Positions 30,304 through 40,501 of a stretch of DNA of 64,000 nt are shown here, piece by piece. Made by a program: the position numbers and the translations under genes. Every line of letters starts with the position of its first letter. Within the stretch, counting starts at the first letter, position 1. The notes below the pieces were generated by a model. That model made no database searches. It was given only the letters and a program-made list of their open reading frames with translations, and was not told the DNA's origin. The DNA lies in contig OZ024666.1 of the NCBI GenBank assembly GCA_964016415.1, positions 2,709,310 to 2,773,309 on the forward strand, given 5' to 3'. Source of the DNA: Erwinia sp. GTDB taxonomy: Bacteria > Pseudomonadota > Gammaproteobacteria > Enterobacterales > Enterobacteriaceae.

Positions 30304-30738
30304 TCATTCGTCTTCACGTCTGACATCACTTAACTTCCAGACTCCCTGATGACGCCGCAACGTAACCAGTAAACGTTGCTGGTCACGGGGATCATCACCT
30401 AATACCACATCACCAAGCGCTACCTCATCGCTCAGGGTAAATCGTCCGGTAGAGATATGCCCAACCCAACTGTCGCTGTAATCCTGATCCTGCAAAAAAT
30501 AGTCGTCATCCATCCCTTCAGGGCTCTTGATTAATAGATGAATCTTCTGCAATAGCTGCGGAGTGATAAAATCTTTCAATTGTGGATCATGCTCATCAAT
30601 TGGACTCTCGTTTTGATTCAATGCATTCAGATACCATGTGTAAAAGGTATAACTCACCTTTTCAGGAGTGATATTGGCAGGCATTGCTCTGGCATAGAGC
30701 GATACCATCATCAATAACACCAGTAACCCTTTCTTCAT
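30304..30738 (-). CDS. DUF3828-like exported protein
   Basis: This ~144-residue protein has a signal peptide (MKKGLLVLLMMVSLYARA) and a mature region resembling DUF3828 domains: VSYTFYTWYLNALNQNES, an acidic middle, and VTLRRHQGVWKLSDV near the end. Such small NTF2-like proteins are periplasmic or lipoproteins of unknown role, some in immunity or lysozyme-inhibitor contexts. The start was put at the ATG that begins the typical KK-hydrophobic signal; an ATG three codons upstream (30747) is possible. It stands alone and converges with the VirK-like gene. No function is claimed. Confidence 0.7.
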   Translation of the reverse strand: MKKGLLVLLMMVSLYARAMPANITPEKVSYTFYTWYLNALNQNESPIDEHDPQLKDFITPQLLQKIHLLIKSPEGMDDDYFLQDQDYSDSWVGHISTGRFTLSDEVALGDVVLGDDPRDQQRLLVTLRRHQGVWKLSDVRREDE

Positions 30739-30747
30739 CACGCTCAT

Positions 30748-31123
30748 CTCTGTCTGTGGATCGTATAACCAGGTAAATAAATCCCTCTTGCGCTTAATGT
30801 ACAGATTCAGCTGATAATGTCAGTGTTTTTTTCTCTTTTCTGCCTGTTGCGCATTGTTTACCAGTGAATAAAACAGAAAAAAGTCACCTTACAAAAAACA
30901 ATACGTTAGAAAGACCGCCTGAAAATAAAAAAACAGGTAATTAACAGTCCCCTTAAGCTGAAAAATAGAATAACGTAGAAATATTTCATCATAAATATTG
31001 TAATAAATACGCATTCAGAAACAGGGTGAGCAACTACGCTTAATCAGATTGTCGTTATGGTTGAATCATCGAATTTGTCTTTAATACTGTGATAGCAAAA
31101 ATCTATTTGAAAAGGCGATTATT
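30748..31123. other. AT-rich intergenic region upstream of the SDR gene
   Basis: About 375 bases, AT-rich with several A and T tracts, between two divergent genes. It must contain promoters for both. No RNA gene, operator or coding remnant was recognised. AAGGCGA upstream of the SDR start is the only clear ribosome binding site-like signal. Confidence 0.4.
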
Positions 31124-31999
31124 ATGGTCAAAAAAACCTATATTCATGCTCAATCCCAAGCATTACCTGGTTCTGAAGCTAAATTAGTTCCCCCTGCACT
31201 AATCATACGTGATGACTATCAGGGCAGTAAAAAACTACATGGAAAAGTGGCGCTGATCACCGGTGGAGATAGCGGAATAGGCCGTTCGGTAGCCTTGCAT
31301 TTTGCCCGTGAAGGCGCGCACATTGCACTGACCTACCTACCGGATAGCGCGGAAGAAGCTGCTGATGCAGCCTCAATAAAGACACTTATAGAGCAGGAAG
31401 GTCAACACTGCCTGACATATGCTGTTGATTTACGCCATTCAGATACCTGTAAGAAGTTAGTCAGCGAGGTCGTCAGCGCATTTGGTCAGCTTAACATTCT
31501 GGTTAATAATGCCGGCACAAAATATCCGGTAGAGGATATTCTTGAACTGAGTGATGAACAGTGGCTCGATACCTTCGATGTCAATATCCACAGTATGTTT
31601 TTTCTGACCAAAGCCGCTCTGCGATATTTGCATGAAGATGATTCAATCATTAACACCACTTCGGTGAACGCCTATGTTGGCCCGGCTTTTCTGATTGACT
31701 ACACTGCCACCAAAGGTGCCATCGTCAGTTTCACCCGAGCCCTTTCCAATCAGGTCGTGAAAAAGGGCATTCGGGTTAACGCCGTAGCACCAGGCCCGGT
31801 CTGGACCCCGCTACAACCGGCTACATTAGGTAATCACAATCCGCAATGGCTGGAGGACTTTGGCCACGACACCCCGATGGGCCGCGCGGGGCAACCGGCT
31901 GAGTTGGGTCCGGTCTATGTTTTTCTTGCCAGCGCGGACTCTTCCTATCTGAGCGGTCAGGTGCTGCACCCTAATGGCGGCATGATGGTTGGCGGTTAA
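31124..31999 (+). CDS. Short-chain dehydrogenase/reductase, YghA-like
   Basis: This 291-residue member of the extended-N-terminus SDR group resembles YghA. The coenzyme motif TGGDSGIGRSVALHF, the NNAG motif (ILVNNAGTKYP), the catalytic Ser (INTTSVNAY) and the YTATKGA active-site Tyr-Lys pair are all present. Members reduce aldehydes or ketones with NADPH and are often stress-induced. The substrate is not known. It lies 28 bases upstream of an AGE-family sugar isomerase gene on the same strand, so the two probably form an operon acting on a carbohydrate. Confidence 0.9.
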   Translation: MVKKTYIHAQSQALPGSEAKLVPPALIIRDDYQGSKKLHGKVALITGGDSGIGRSVALHFAREGAHIALTYLPDSAEEAADAASIKTLIEQEGQHCLTYAVDLRHSDTCKKLVSEVVSAFGQLNILVNNAGTKYPVEDILELSDEQWLDTFDVNIHSMFFLTKAALRYLHEDDSIINTTSVNAYVGPAFLIDYTATKGAIVSFTRALSNQVVKKGIRVNAVAPGPVWTPLQPATLGNHNPQWLEDFGHDTPMGRAGQPAELGPVYVFLASADSSYLSGQVLHPNGGMMVGG

Positions 32000-32027
32000 A
32001 CAGGTGGATCTGACAAGGTAGGGAAAA

Positions 32028-33281
32028 ATGCTATTTAAACAGTTCTCAGAAAGCTGGCTAAACAATGAATACCATCATGACTGGCTGGAAGCTGAGGGAC
32101 GCCGCCTGCTCAGTTTTTATAAACAGGCCCGCTGTGATGCAGGTGGTTTTACCGCCCTCGATAACCATGGAAAACACTCTGAGAACAGTCAGCCTGATAC
32201 GATGCTGACTGCCCGTATGACGCACTGCTTTGCTCTGGCTTCAATGCAGGGTGAGCCGGGTGCAGGGTGCCTGGCGGAATGGGGGGTCTCATCATTACTC
32301 GGCGTGTTAAAAGACACTCAACATGGCGGCTGGTTTGGCGGGTTACCTCATTGCAATGTTAAACAAAGAAAATTGGCTTACGTGCATGTATTCGTTACCC
32401 TGGCAGCTTGCAGTGCTACCCTTGCGGGTATTCAGGGGGCAGACAGGCTTCTTAATGAAGCAACGTTGATACTGGAAAACCACTTCTGGCAGCCCGAAGA
32501 GGGTGCGCTGAGCGAGAGTTACAGTTACAACTGGCAAGACCCTGCCGATTATCGTGGTGGCAACAGTAACATGCACTGTACGGAGTTATTTTTGCAACTG
32601 GCTGACGTGACCGGTGAAGCTAAATGGCGACATCGTGCATTATCGATTGCGGAGTGTGTCATTCATCGGCATGCTCCCGACAATCATTATCTGCTTGCAG
32701 AACATTTCACACAACAATGGGAAGTGTGGGCGGACTACAATCGTGATAAACCCACTGATGACTTCCACCCTTTCGGCGTCACACCAGGCCACAGCACAGA
32801 ATGGGCGAGATTGCTGTTACATTTAGAGGCCGCGCTGCTGCAACATGGCGAGGCAGTTCCTGAATGGCTGCTGACCGATGCCAAAGGTTTATTCCACGCG
32901 GGCCTCGCCGCCGGCTGGAACGTGGAGGGCTCTCCGGGAATGATTTATACTCACGATTGGGACAAACAGCCTGTTACTTATCAACGCCTGCACTGGACGA
33001 TTGCCGAAAGCTGCGCTGCCGCTGCCAGCCTGCTAAAACGCACCGGTGAGAAACAGTATGAACAATGGTATCGCACGCTATGGGATTATATCGGTGTCTA
33101 TCTGATCGACCCGCGTCATGGTAGCTGGCGACATGAACTGGATAAGCATAACCAGCCTTCCAGTATCGTATGGGAGGGAAAACCCGATTTATATCATGCA
33201 TGGCAATTAACACAAATCTGCCGATTACCGCTTACCCCTATGATAGGATTATCAATAAAACAGCACAGCGAGCGGAGGTAA
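32028..33281 (+). CDS. AGE-family aldose-ketose isomerase/epimerase (YihS-like)
   Basis: This 417-residue (alpha/alpha)6-barrel enzyme belongs to the N-acylglucosamine 2-epimerase superfamily, nearest in pattern to YihS/mannose isomerases. Catalytic-type residues are visible in context: Arg in MLTARMTH, His in GGNSNMHCTELFL, His and Glu in GHSTEWARLLL, and His in KPDLYHAWQ. YihS interconverts sulfoquinovose or mannose with the ketose, so the likely reaction is a cytoplasmic aldose-ketose isomerisation of a hexose. A GGTAGGG element precedes the ATG. It probably forms an operon with the preceding SDR gene. The exact substrate is not decidable. Confidence 0.87.
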   Translation: MLFKQFSESWLNNEYHHDWLEAEGRRLLSFYKQARCDAGGFTALDNHGKHSENSQPDTMLTARMTHCFALASMQGEPGAGCLAEWGVSSLLGVLKDTQHGGWFGGLPHCNVKQRKLAYVHVFVTLAACSATLAGIQGADRLLNEATLILENHFWQPEEGALSESYSYNWQDPADYRGGNSNMHCTELFLQLADVTGEAKWRHRALSIAECVIHRHAPDNHYLLAEHFTQQWEVWADYNRDKPTDDFHPFGVTPGHSTEWARLLLHLEAALLQHGEAVPEWLLTDAKGLFHAGLAAGWNVEGSPGMIYTHDWDKQPVTYQRLHWTIAESCAAAASLLKRTGEKQYEQWYRTLWDYIGVYLIDPRHGSWRHELDKHNQPSSIVWEGKPDLYHAWQLTQICRLPLTPMIGLSIKQHSERR

Positions 33282-33350
33282 ATTAAATCACAGGATTATA
33301 TTTTTACCTCAGATATTGACTAACGCGCACCAACCTCATTTGTCATGGGT

Positions 33351-33378
33351 TTGCAGCCCGCCAGATAACGGGCTGCAA
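33351..33378. terminator. Hairpin between the AGE gene and a converging small gene
   Basis: A perfect 10-base inverted repeat (TTGCAGCCCG with its complement, eight-base loop) lies between two converging genes. No T run follows on either strand. Confidence 0.5.
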
Positions 33379-33404
33379 CAAAATGGATAAGTGAAAATTT
33401 AGTT

Positions 33405-33784
33405 TTATTTCTTCTGTTCAAGCTGCTGAATACGCCTTTCAAGCGAATCCAGTTTACTGATCATATCTTTATAATTTTTATTCATCTCTTCTGTTTGCTG
33501 ACTGATTTTTTGCGTCAACTCTTCACGGATTTTTTTATCGCTATCCTGAGTTGATTTTTGCAAAGTGGAAAATTTTTCATTTATCTCTTTTTCAAAACCT
33601 TTCACATTATCATAAATTTCACTCATTTTTGAATAAAAAATAGAAGTAGATATCTGTTTTTTTCATCAAAATTATTTTTCGCATCAATAAGATATTCATC
33701 TTCTCTGAAATTTATACTACTCATTCCAGCAGAAACACTGTATGACAGGAAAATCAAAAGCATTACAGCAGTAAGAGATTTCAT
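33405..33784 (-). pseudogene. Small exported coiled-coil protein, frameshifted
   Basis: Two overlapping short frames on the minus strand appear to be one gene. The upstream part (ATG at 33784, stop at 33623) encodes 53 residues starting with a clear signal peptide (KSLTAVMLLIFLSYSVSA). The downstream part (73 residues, ATG at 33626) is a charged coiled coil with Leu/Ile heptads (NKNYKDMISKLDSLERRIQQLEQ). Adding one A to a seven-A run at 33657-33663 joins them as NNFDEKKQISTSIFYSKMSEIYD, giving ~126 residues. Two overlapping genes are the alternative. The family is not recognised. The frameshift may be a mutation, a phase-variable site or a sequencing error. Confidence 0.6.
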
Positions 33785-34670
33785 GTTGGTCCTTAACATT
33801 CACCTTATGGTAAATAAACCCTAACAGAAGTTTTCATCGACAAAAAGAGCCTGATTTCTTTTTAGGATTAAGTTCATCGCCATTAAAGAACAATGCAGAT
33901 TAATCTCAATTTTAACAGATGGAGAACTTTTTTAAATAAAAGAAATATACTTAAGTCAGAGACTTTTTTACCTGCCAGAAGTAGCCTGGAACTAAGTGAG
34001 TAAGATAATTTCACTATCAATCGGATAGCCATCGCTATCAACCAAATATTCTTGCACTGAAGGAAGCCGGAGGAGGGAACCCCAAAAAAGTGTTTTTTAT
34101 ACTATTTCACTCAAGACGTTGAAAGGAAATGTATGGTTTCAAAAAAGGTATTAAGCGGACTGACTGTCTGATGGCAATGAACTTAAGACGTACAGATAAA
34201 AAGCGATTATCGGTACGCAACCGGCCCCACATTCAGTCGGAATTCCTGCCTGAGCACCCTGGTCATACGATTTTACCTCTTTTACACAAATCCCCCTGGT
34301 TTCTTTCTGTTTTGAACACGCTGTTAAGCACGGGAAAACTGGGGGAGTGACAGAGAGAATACAATAACCAACGCCCGTACGAATCACTGAAAACCTGAAA
34401 CCAGACTGGCTTTTTTCTGGTGACTAACTGAAGTTCTCAAAAATTAACTAAAAACATAACCAACCTGATAACCTCAGGTAAATCACCTCACAATTATACG
34501 GTTAATTCTTTTACTTATCGACTTTCTCGTTTTCAGGATTCTTTTTTTTGCACTCTTTGAGAGGCTTATTAAAGAAAAAATCACTTTCAATAACGCCATA
34601 TAACCACTACTCCCGCAAATAACAACAGGGTTTGTATTAAACGAATAATGACCAGACTTATTTCTTTTTT
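33785..34670. other. AT-rich gap with possible coding scraps
   Basis: About 885 bases with no credible gene. On the minus strand from about 34096 down to a TAG at 33992, the frame reads like a genuine protein end (LPSVQEYLVDSDGYPIDSEI) but opens after a stop and has no start. A 73-codon plus-strand frame at 34129 has an AAAGGAA upstream but no recognisable content. The base composition is more AT-rich than the backbone, in keeping with decayed acquired DNA. Confidence 0.4.
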
Positions 34671-35324
34671 TTATTTCTCATCATTCCTATATAAAAGGCC
34701 ATTTGACTCATTGTTCCCTGCAACTCTAATCGCAGTTGTGGATTTTGATTTTGATATTGCATTTGTATAAGGTATCGGCCCCGTAGTTTTAAAAACAGCC
34801 TGGCGACCAAACAAAACATCAAAAGGAGAGTAATTCTCTATGTTATTAGTAACAAGCAAGATAACATCCCACAGAAAACTATTTTCCTTTTTAGAAATTA
34901 TATTCCATTGTTGGTATTCAAATCCTATGTCAATCAGTTCATGCTTACCATGACCTGCATACATCCCTCTGGGGTTACCTTGCCAGACAAAAACGACAAA
35001 TTCATCATTACTGAAAACTATCTCATTCAACGGTTTGATTGAAATACTTTTTGTATCAAGGTAAACACCTCCTACCTTGTATATCAAGAGGTACCTGAAA
35101 TAATCAGCTTTTGCCGCCCCATAAGATAAATCTATCTTATTGTAAGCATTGATAAACCTCTCACCATAATGTTATCTTATAAAAAGTTTCATCTTTTTAA
35201 GAGAGTAAAACTTGTAATCCCAATCAGGTTTTATTCTCCTGTTTTCAGATATAGCGTCCAACTCTTCTTCACTTAAATAATCCCAGCCCATCGTATGGCA
35301 TTGATGAATAACCTTAGGTATCAT
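34671..35324 (-). pseudogene. Glycosyltransferase family 32-type gene with in-frame stop
   Basis: One continuous minus-strand frame of ~217 codons starts MIPKVIHQCHTMGWDYLSEE and is broken by a single TAA (35172-35174) at LFIR-stop-HYGERFINAYN. It has the GT32/DXD-sugar-binding pattern: the IPKVIHQ opening, then AAKADYFRYLLIYKVGGVYLDTK with the metal-binding Asp. Such enzymes add a sugar to LPS, capsule or exopolysaccharide. The stop precedes the catalytic motif, so a full-length enzyme is not made; an internal ATG could yield only the C-terminal part. It is isolated, in an AT-rich surround. Confidence 0.8.
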
Positions 35325-36680
35325 TATTTTTCTCTCTACAATAAGTGGCTTTACCTACCCTTACCGGTATTGATGGATTTCGTTGCCATTCTCTTAAATT
35401 TTCTTCACCCATCCAGTACTACTCAGTATGGCAATAATACATCCATGTTCAGACAGAATCACAGGGCAATATGTTTTTATGACATAAAAATTGAAAGCTT
35501 TTCTCGTAGATTGCACATAAGTCAATTTAGCAGTACTTTCAGGATTAGCGCTCCCTCTTTTTCCAGCAATTGTAAAATGCATCCGCTAACTGGTTTATCT
35601 CAGGCTTTAAGCGACTGCTCGAACTTACCCCCGGGATAAATGACACGATATACCAACGCGGAACTTCATTTTACCGCCTTTAGCCATAGTGTCGGAATGG
35701 CTAACACGTTAAGCAAGCAGATCTCTTTTCAGGTTTTATGATAATAAAACAAGTGAGGTTAGTGTAGCGCCGGCGAGACAGTCTATGTCCACACTTTATA
35801 TCGGAGCATGCGATGAGGCTGATTAAACCGGACAGATTCTGCATGATTGGTACGTTCGTTAACCGCAATGCGTTGAGCAAAGTGCCAATCTTCCGTGAAG
35901 TACAGTTCACTGGGCAGTAGTCAGTTGAACAATTCGGGGTCGGTGTCACACAGTGCAGCGAACGCTCATGGCGGGTTATTTTCTGGCGCAATTCATGTGC
36001 CTGGATTCTTTCAGGTTTCGTACCTTTCCTTGATAATCATCAGCTCTTCCTACAGGTTGAATCATACCTCAGGAATATAGAGTATTTATAACCCGGTAGT
36101 TACACCATCTTTCGCACCCGTCGATCTCTCTATGAAGATTAATTTCTGTCCGCATACTTTGCGGAGCTGCACCTGCTACTCGTGCGCAGCGAAATAATGC
36201 TACGCTGACCGGCATCATTCAGTTCAATTGAAAAGTGTAAAATATTCAGTGAGTTTTCAGTTACCTTAATCCGAACTGAGTTCCCTCTCCCGAAATTCAT
36301 CATCATATAGCGAGTTAGCTCTTTCTTTGTATGACTCTGAAAAATATAAAGGTAAGCGAGTAGAAAAAATAATCAAAAAAAGATTATTAATAATTGTAGC
36401 CTTATTAAAAAATGGATATCTGGCAAACAAATATAATTTATAGATGAAATAGAGTATAACAACAATCGAAATTAAAAATAAAACTTTACGCTACTTAAAA
36501 ATTATTTTTCTCGGTTAATGTAGTAAATTACACAATGCCACCGTTAAAGATACAAGCAGAAGATTGTGTTGAATCAGTCTCTATGGTTATATCTGTTAGT
36601 TTTTTATTTATCGGAATAGGGAACACCCCTGAATGAACAGGGGTTGTATTATATTTTTATAACTAACTCACCAGCCAACT
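35325..36680. other. Long AT-rich region without genes, upstream of ssb 3' end
   Basis: About 1.35 kb with no plausible gene on either strand. A 46-codon stop-to-stop minus-strand frame (35783-35920) reads like coding sequence (FTEDWHFAQRIAVNERTNHA) without start or recognised family, suggesting a decayed gene. From ~36300 on the DNA is very AT-rich. A short ACCCCTG/CAGGGGT hairpin at 36625-36644 lies near the ssb end and could act as a terminator. Confidence 0.45.
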
Positions 36681-37214
36681 CTAGAATGGAATATCGTCAT
36701 CGAAATCCATTGGCGGTTCACTCGACGCTGGCGCACTACTCTGCTGTGGTTGGGAGTGTGCTGCTCCACCGCCACTGAACTGATTGCTGCTGGTTTGTGG
36801 CTGCTGAGGTTGTCCCCAGTTGCCATTGCTATTTCCAGGGCCACCCGCATTGCCACCGTTGTTCTGCCGGCCACCCAACATTTGCATCGATCCACCTACG
36901 TTGACCACCACCTCAGTAGTGTAACGTTCAACACCAGATTGATCAGTCCATTTACGCGTTTGTAATGCACCTTCTATATACACCTGGGAACCTTTTTTCA
37001 GGTATTCACCCGCAACTTCAGCCAGTTTGCCGAAGAGTACCACCCGGTGCCATTCGGTTTTTTCTTTCGTCTCACCGGTTTGTTTATCCCGCCAGCTTTC
37101 TGAGGTTGCCAGCGTGATGTTGGTCACCGCTCCACCATTAGGCATATAACGAACTTCAGGATCCTGTCCCAGGTTTCCCACCAAAATAACTTTGTTTACG
37201 CCTCTGCTGGCCAT
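36681..37214 (-). CDS. ssb: Single-stranded DNA-binding protein
   Basis: This 177-residue SSB protects single-stranded DNA and recruits repair enzymes. The OB fold covers about residues 1-115 ([47 protein letters not shown]). A Gly/Asn/Gln-rich flexible linker follows, ending in the interaction tip MDFDDDIPF. It is divergent from uvrA as in E. coli, and the shared intergenic region carries a LexA site. GGAGAG is present upstream of the start. Confidence 0.97.
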   Translation of the reverse strand: MASRGVNKVILVGNLGQDPEVRYMPNGGAVTNITLATSESWRDKQTGETKEKTEWHRVVLFGKLAEVAGEYLKKGSQVYIEGALQTRKWTDQSGVERYTTEVVVNVGGSMQMLGGRQNNGGNAGGPGNSNGNWGQPQQPQTSSNQFSGGGAAHSQPQQSSAPASSEPPMDFDDDIPF

Positions 37215-37415
37215 TAACTTCTCTCCAAGTAGGGTTCTGCTCTCACTCTATGCCAAAAATTCTATCATGGCACGCCGCGGACAGCTAATTGAGATCTGCC
37301 CCTGAATAATATCGTGTCTGTTGCAATGCCATCACTGAACAGGGGGATCCTTTTCAAGATCAGGGCGATCTTAACGATGATATCCATGTGTCAGTCCTCA
37401 GCGTAACAGAAAGAA

Positions 37416-37435
37416 CACTGTATATTCATTCAGTT
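37416..37435. promoter_or_regulatory. LexA (SOS) box between ssb and uvrA
   Basis: CACTGTATATTCATTCAGTT matches the E. coli uvrA SOS box with only end-position changes and fits CTG-N10-CAG. It is placed to control uvrA and possibly ssb. Confidence 0.88.
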
Positions 37436-37509
37436 TTTTTTGTGCCATACTTACTGATTGTCTGGTGCCTGAAAAAGTGGCGATCTCTGTGATAACCCGG
37501 GAATTGTGA

Positions 37510-40341
37510 ATGGACAAGATCGAAGTTCGTGGTGCTCGCACGCACAATTTGAAAAACATCAACCTCACCCTGCCGCGTGACAAGCTGATCGTCGTCACCG
37601 GATTATCCGGATCGGGTAAATCCTCGCTTGCCTTTGATACACTGTATGCCGAGGGACAACGACGCTATGTAGAGTCTCTTTCTCCTTATGCACGCCAGTT
37701 TCTGTCATTGATGGAAAAGCCGGATGTCGATCATATTGAAGGGCTTTCTCCGGCTATCTCAATTGAGCAAAAATCTACCTCTCATAATCCGCGCTCGACA
37801 GTCGGCACCATCACAGAGATTCATGACTATTTGCGTCTGTTGTTCGCCCGTGTCGGTGAACCGCGCTGCCCGGATCACGATGTTCCCCTGACGGCTCAGA
37901 CTGTCAGCCAAATGGTGGATAATGTCCTGGCACAACCAGAAGGCCGCCGCCTGATGCTACTGGCACCCGTGGTGAAAGAGCGTAAAGGTGAACATACTAA
38001 AACACTGGAAAACCTTGCCGCGCAAGGCTATATCCGGGCGCGTATTGACGGTGAGGTGTGTGACCTTTCCGATCCTCCCAAACTGGAATTACAGAAAAAA
38101 CATACTATTGAAGTAGTGATTGATCGCTTTAAGGTACGTGACGATCTGCAGCAACGGTTGGCGGAGTCGTTCGAAACGACGCTGGCGCTCTCGGGAGGGA
38201 TCGCCCTTGTAGCCGATATGGATGATCCTAAAGCCGAAGAGCTGCTGTTTTCAGCCAACTTTGCCTGTCCGTTGTGTGGATACAGCATGGGTGAACTGGA
38301 ACCCCGCCTGTTTTCATTCAATAACCCGGCGGGTGCATGCCCTACCTGTGACGGGCTGGGGGTTCAACAATATTTTGATCCTGCCAGAGTGGTGCAAAAC
38401 CAGGAACTTTCGCTGGCCGGTGGAGCCATTCGCGGCTGGGACCGGCGCAATTTTTACTATTTCCAGATGTTACGTTCACTGGCTGATCATCTTGGTTTCG
38501 ATATAGAAGCACCGTTCAATACGCTTCGCGAAAAAGATCGCAAAGTGATCCTCTATGGTTCAGGCAAAGAGGATATTGAGTTCAAATATGTGAATGATCG
38601 CGGAGGCACCTCGGTACGCCGACATCCTTTTGAAGGGGTGTTACATAACATGGAGCGTCGCTATAAAGAGACGGAGTCCTCTGCCGTACGTGAAGAACTG
38701 GCAAAATTCATCAGTAACCGTTCCTGTGTCAGTTGCGGAGGCACGCGTTTACGACGTGAAGCACGGCATGTGTTCGTCGCTGATACAACGCTGCCCACCA
38801 TTTCCGAAATGAGTATTGGCCATGCACTCTCTTTTTTCCATTCACTGAACCTCAGCGGACAACGCGCACAGATAGCGGAGAAAGTGCTGAAAGAGATCAG
38901 CGATCGTCTTACTTTTCTGGTGAATGTTGGGCTGAATTACCTGTCAATGTCACGTTCAGCGGAAACTCTTTCTGGTGGTGAGGCGCAGCGCATACGTCTG
39001 GCCAGTCAGATTGGTGCCGGGCTGGTCGGTGTGATGTATGTTCTGGATGAACCTTCGATTGGTTTACACCAACGCGATAATGAACGTCTGCTGGAAACGT
39101 TGCTGCATCTGCGTAACCTCGGTAATACCGTGATAGTGGTAGAACATGATGAAGATGCTATCCGCATCGCGGATCATATCGTTGATATTGGGCCTGGTGC
39201 CGGTGTACACGGTGGTGAAGTGGTGGCCGAAGGCACTATGCAGGATATTATCGCAGTAAAAGATTCTCTCACCGGGCAATTCCTGAGCGGAGAACGGCGT
39301 ATTGAGATCCCAGCACAACGCGTGAAAGCGGATAGTGAAAAAGTAGTGACGTTGACGGGCGCCAGAGGCAACAATTTAAAAGATGTCACTCTGACACTGC
39401 CAGTGGGCCTGTTTACCTGTATCACAGGAGTGTCTGGTTCAGGAAAATCAACACTGATCAATGATACGCTTTTCCCTATCGCCCAGACCATGCTTAACGG
39501 CGCCACACTCGCTGAACCGGCTTCATATCGTAGTATCAATGGCATGGAGCATTTTGATAAAGTTATCGATATTGATCAAAGCCCGATTGGTCGCACGCCA
39601 CGATCTAACCCCGCAACCTACACCGGTATTTTTACTCCGGTGCGTGAACTGTTCGCTGGGGTGCCAGAATCACGTTCGCGCGGCTATACACCCGGTCGTT
39701 TCAGTTTTAACGTCAAAGGTGGCCGTTGTGAAGCTTGTCAGGGTGATGGCGTCATCAAGGTTGAAATGCATTTTCTGCCCGATATTTACGTTCCCTGTGA
39801 CCAGTGTAAGGGTAAGCGTTACAACCGTGAAACGCTGGAGATAAAATACAAAGGAAAGGGCATTCATGAAGTACTGGAGATGACTATCGAAGAAGCGCGC
39901 GATTTCTTCGATGCGGTACCAGCGCTCTCACGTAAACTGCAAACATTAATGGATGTTGGTCTCTCATATATTCGCCTTGGGCAGTCTGCTACCACTCTTT
40001 CAGGCGGCGAAGCACAACGCGTTAAGCTGGCCCGTGAGCTCTCAAAACGGGGAACAGGACAGACACTTTATATCCTTGATGAACCTACCACTGGTTTGCA
40101 TTTTGCTGATATACAACAATTACTCACCGTATTGCATCAGTTACGCGATCAAGGTAATACCATTGTGGTTATTGAGCATAATCTCGACGTGATCAAAACC
40201 GCTGACTGGATCGTCGATCTCGGCCCTGAGGGCGGCAACGGCGGCGGTGAAATCCTTATTGCTGGCACGCCAGAGGTGGTGGCTGAGTGTGAAGCCTCAC
40301 ACACTGCACGCTTCCTCAAACCACTGCTGAATATCGGGTAG
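37510..40341 (+). CDS. uvrA: Excinuclease ABC subunit UvrA
   Basis: This is the 943-residue damage-recognition ATPase of nucleotide excision repair. Two ABC modules carry Walker A motifs [12 protein letters not shown] (near the N-terminus) and [12 protein letters not shown] (around residue 640), and two signature motifs ([12 protein letters not shown] and [12 protein letters not shown]). Zinc modules are seen as CPLCG...CPTCDG and CEACQGDG...CDQCKG. It starts [14 protein letters not shown] as in E. coli. It is divergent from ssb and under a LexA box, so SOS-inducible. Confidence 0.98.
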   Translation: MDKIEVRGARTHNLKNINLTLPRDKLIVVTGLSGSGKSSLAFDTLYAEGQRRYVESLSPYARQFLSLMEKPDVDHIEGLSPAISIEQKSTSHNPRSTVGTITEIHDYLRLLFARVGEPRCPDHDVPLTAQTVSQMVDNVLAQPEGRRLMLLAPVVKERKGEHTKTLENLAAQGYIRARIDGEVCDLSDPPKLELQKKHTIEVVIDRFKVRDDLQQRLAESFETTLALSGGIALVADMDDPKAEELLFSANFACPLCGYSMGELEPRLFSFNNPAGACPTCDGLGVQQYFDPARVVQNQELSLAGGAIRGWDRRNFYYFQMLRSLADHLGFDIEAPFNTLREKDRKVILYGSGKEDIEFKYVNDRGGTSVRRHPFEGVLHNMERRYKETESSAVREELAKFISNRSCVSCGGTRLRREARHVFVADTTLPTISEMSIGHALSFFHSLNLSGQRAQIAEKVLKEISDRLTFLVNVGLNYLSMSRSAETLSGGEAQRIRLASQIGAGLVGVMYVLDEPSIGLHQRDNERLLETLLHLRNLGNTVIVVEHDEDAIRIADHIVDIGPGAGVHGGEVVAEGTMQDIIAVKDSLTGQFLSGERRIEIPAQRVKADSEKVVTLTGARGNNLKDVTLTLPVGLFTCITGVSGSGKSTLINDTLFPIAQTMLNGATLAEPASYRSINGMEHFDKVIDIDQSPIGRTPRSNPATYTGIFTPVRELFAGVPESRSRGYTPGRFSFNVKGGRCEACQGDGVIKVEMHFLPDIYVPCDQCKGKRYNRETLEIKYKGKGIHEVLEMTIEEARDFFDAVPALSRKLQTLMDVGLSYIRLGQSATTLSGGEAQRVKLARELSKRGTGQTLYILDEPTTGLHFADIQQLLTVLHQLRDQGNTIVVIEHNLDVIKTADWIVDLGPEGGNGGGEILIAGTPEVVAECEASHTARFLKPLLNIG

Positions 40342-40347
40342 ACTGTT

Positions 40348-40372
40348 AAGGGGAGGTGCCAGCCTCCCCCTT
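40348..40372 (+). terminator. Probable uvrA terminator hairpin
   Basis: A GC-rich stem (AAGGGGAGG against CCTCCCCCTT, short loop) lies directly after the uvrA stop. The following T run is minimal. Confidence 0.55.
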
Positions 40373-40501
40373 ACCTGCAGATTCACTGTGACAGAATCAG
40401 GCAAGATTTAGCGAGTTTCCGGCATACCCACCTTGACCATCCTTGTCTATCCTTAATCATGATAATTCCTGTCTGGCTAAAAGTGATTCACGGAGACATT
40501 C

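Noticed and set aside
34129-34350. A 73-codon plus-strand frame with AAAGGAA upstream
   Set aside because: No recognisable content; an equally long frame exists on the opposite strand; it lies in decayed AT-rich DNA.
35295-35639. A 114-codon plus-strand frame in the gene-free region
   Set aside because: It overlaps the start region of the GT32 remnant on the other strand, has an atypical composition and no recognisable domain.
35701-35991. A 96-codon minus-strand frame that might be a transposase end
   Set aside because: I tried to match it to IS1-type and other transposase termini and found no convincing motif.
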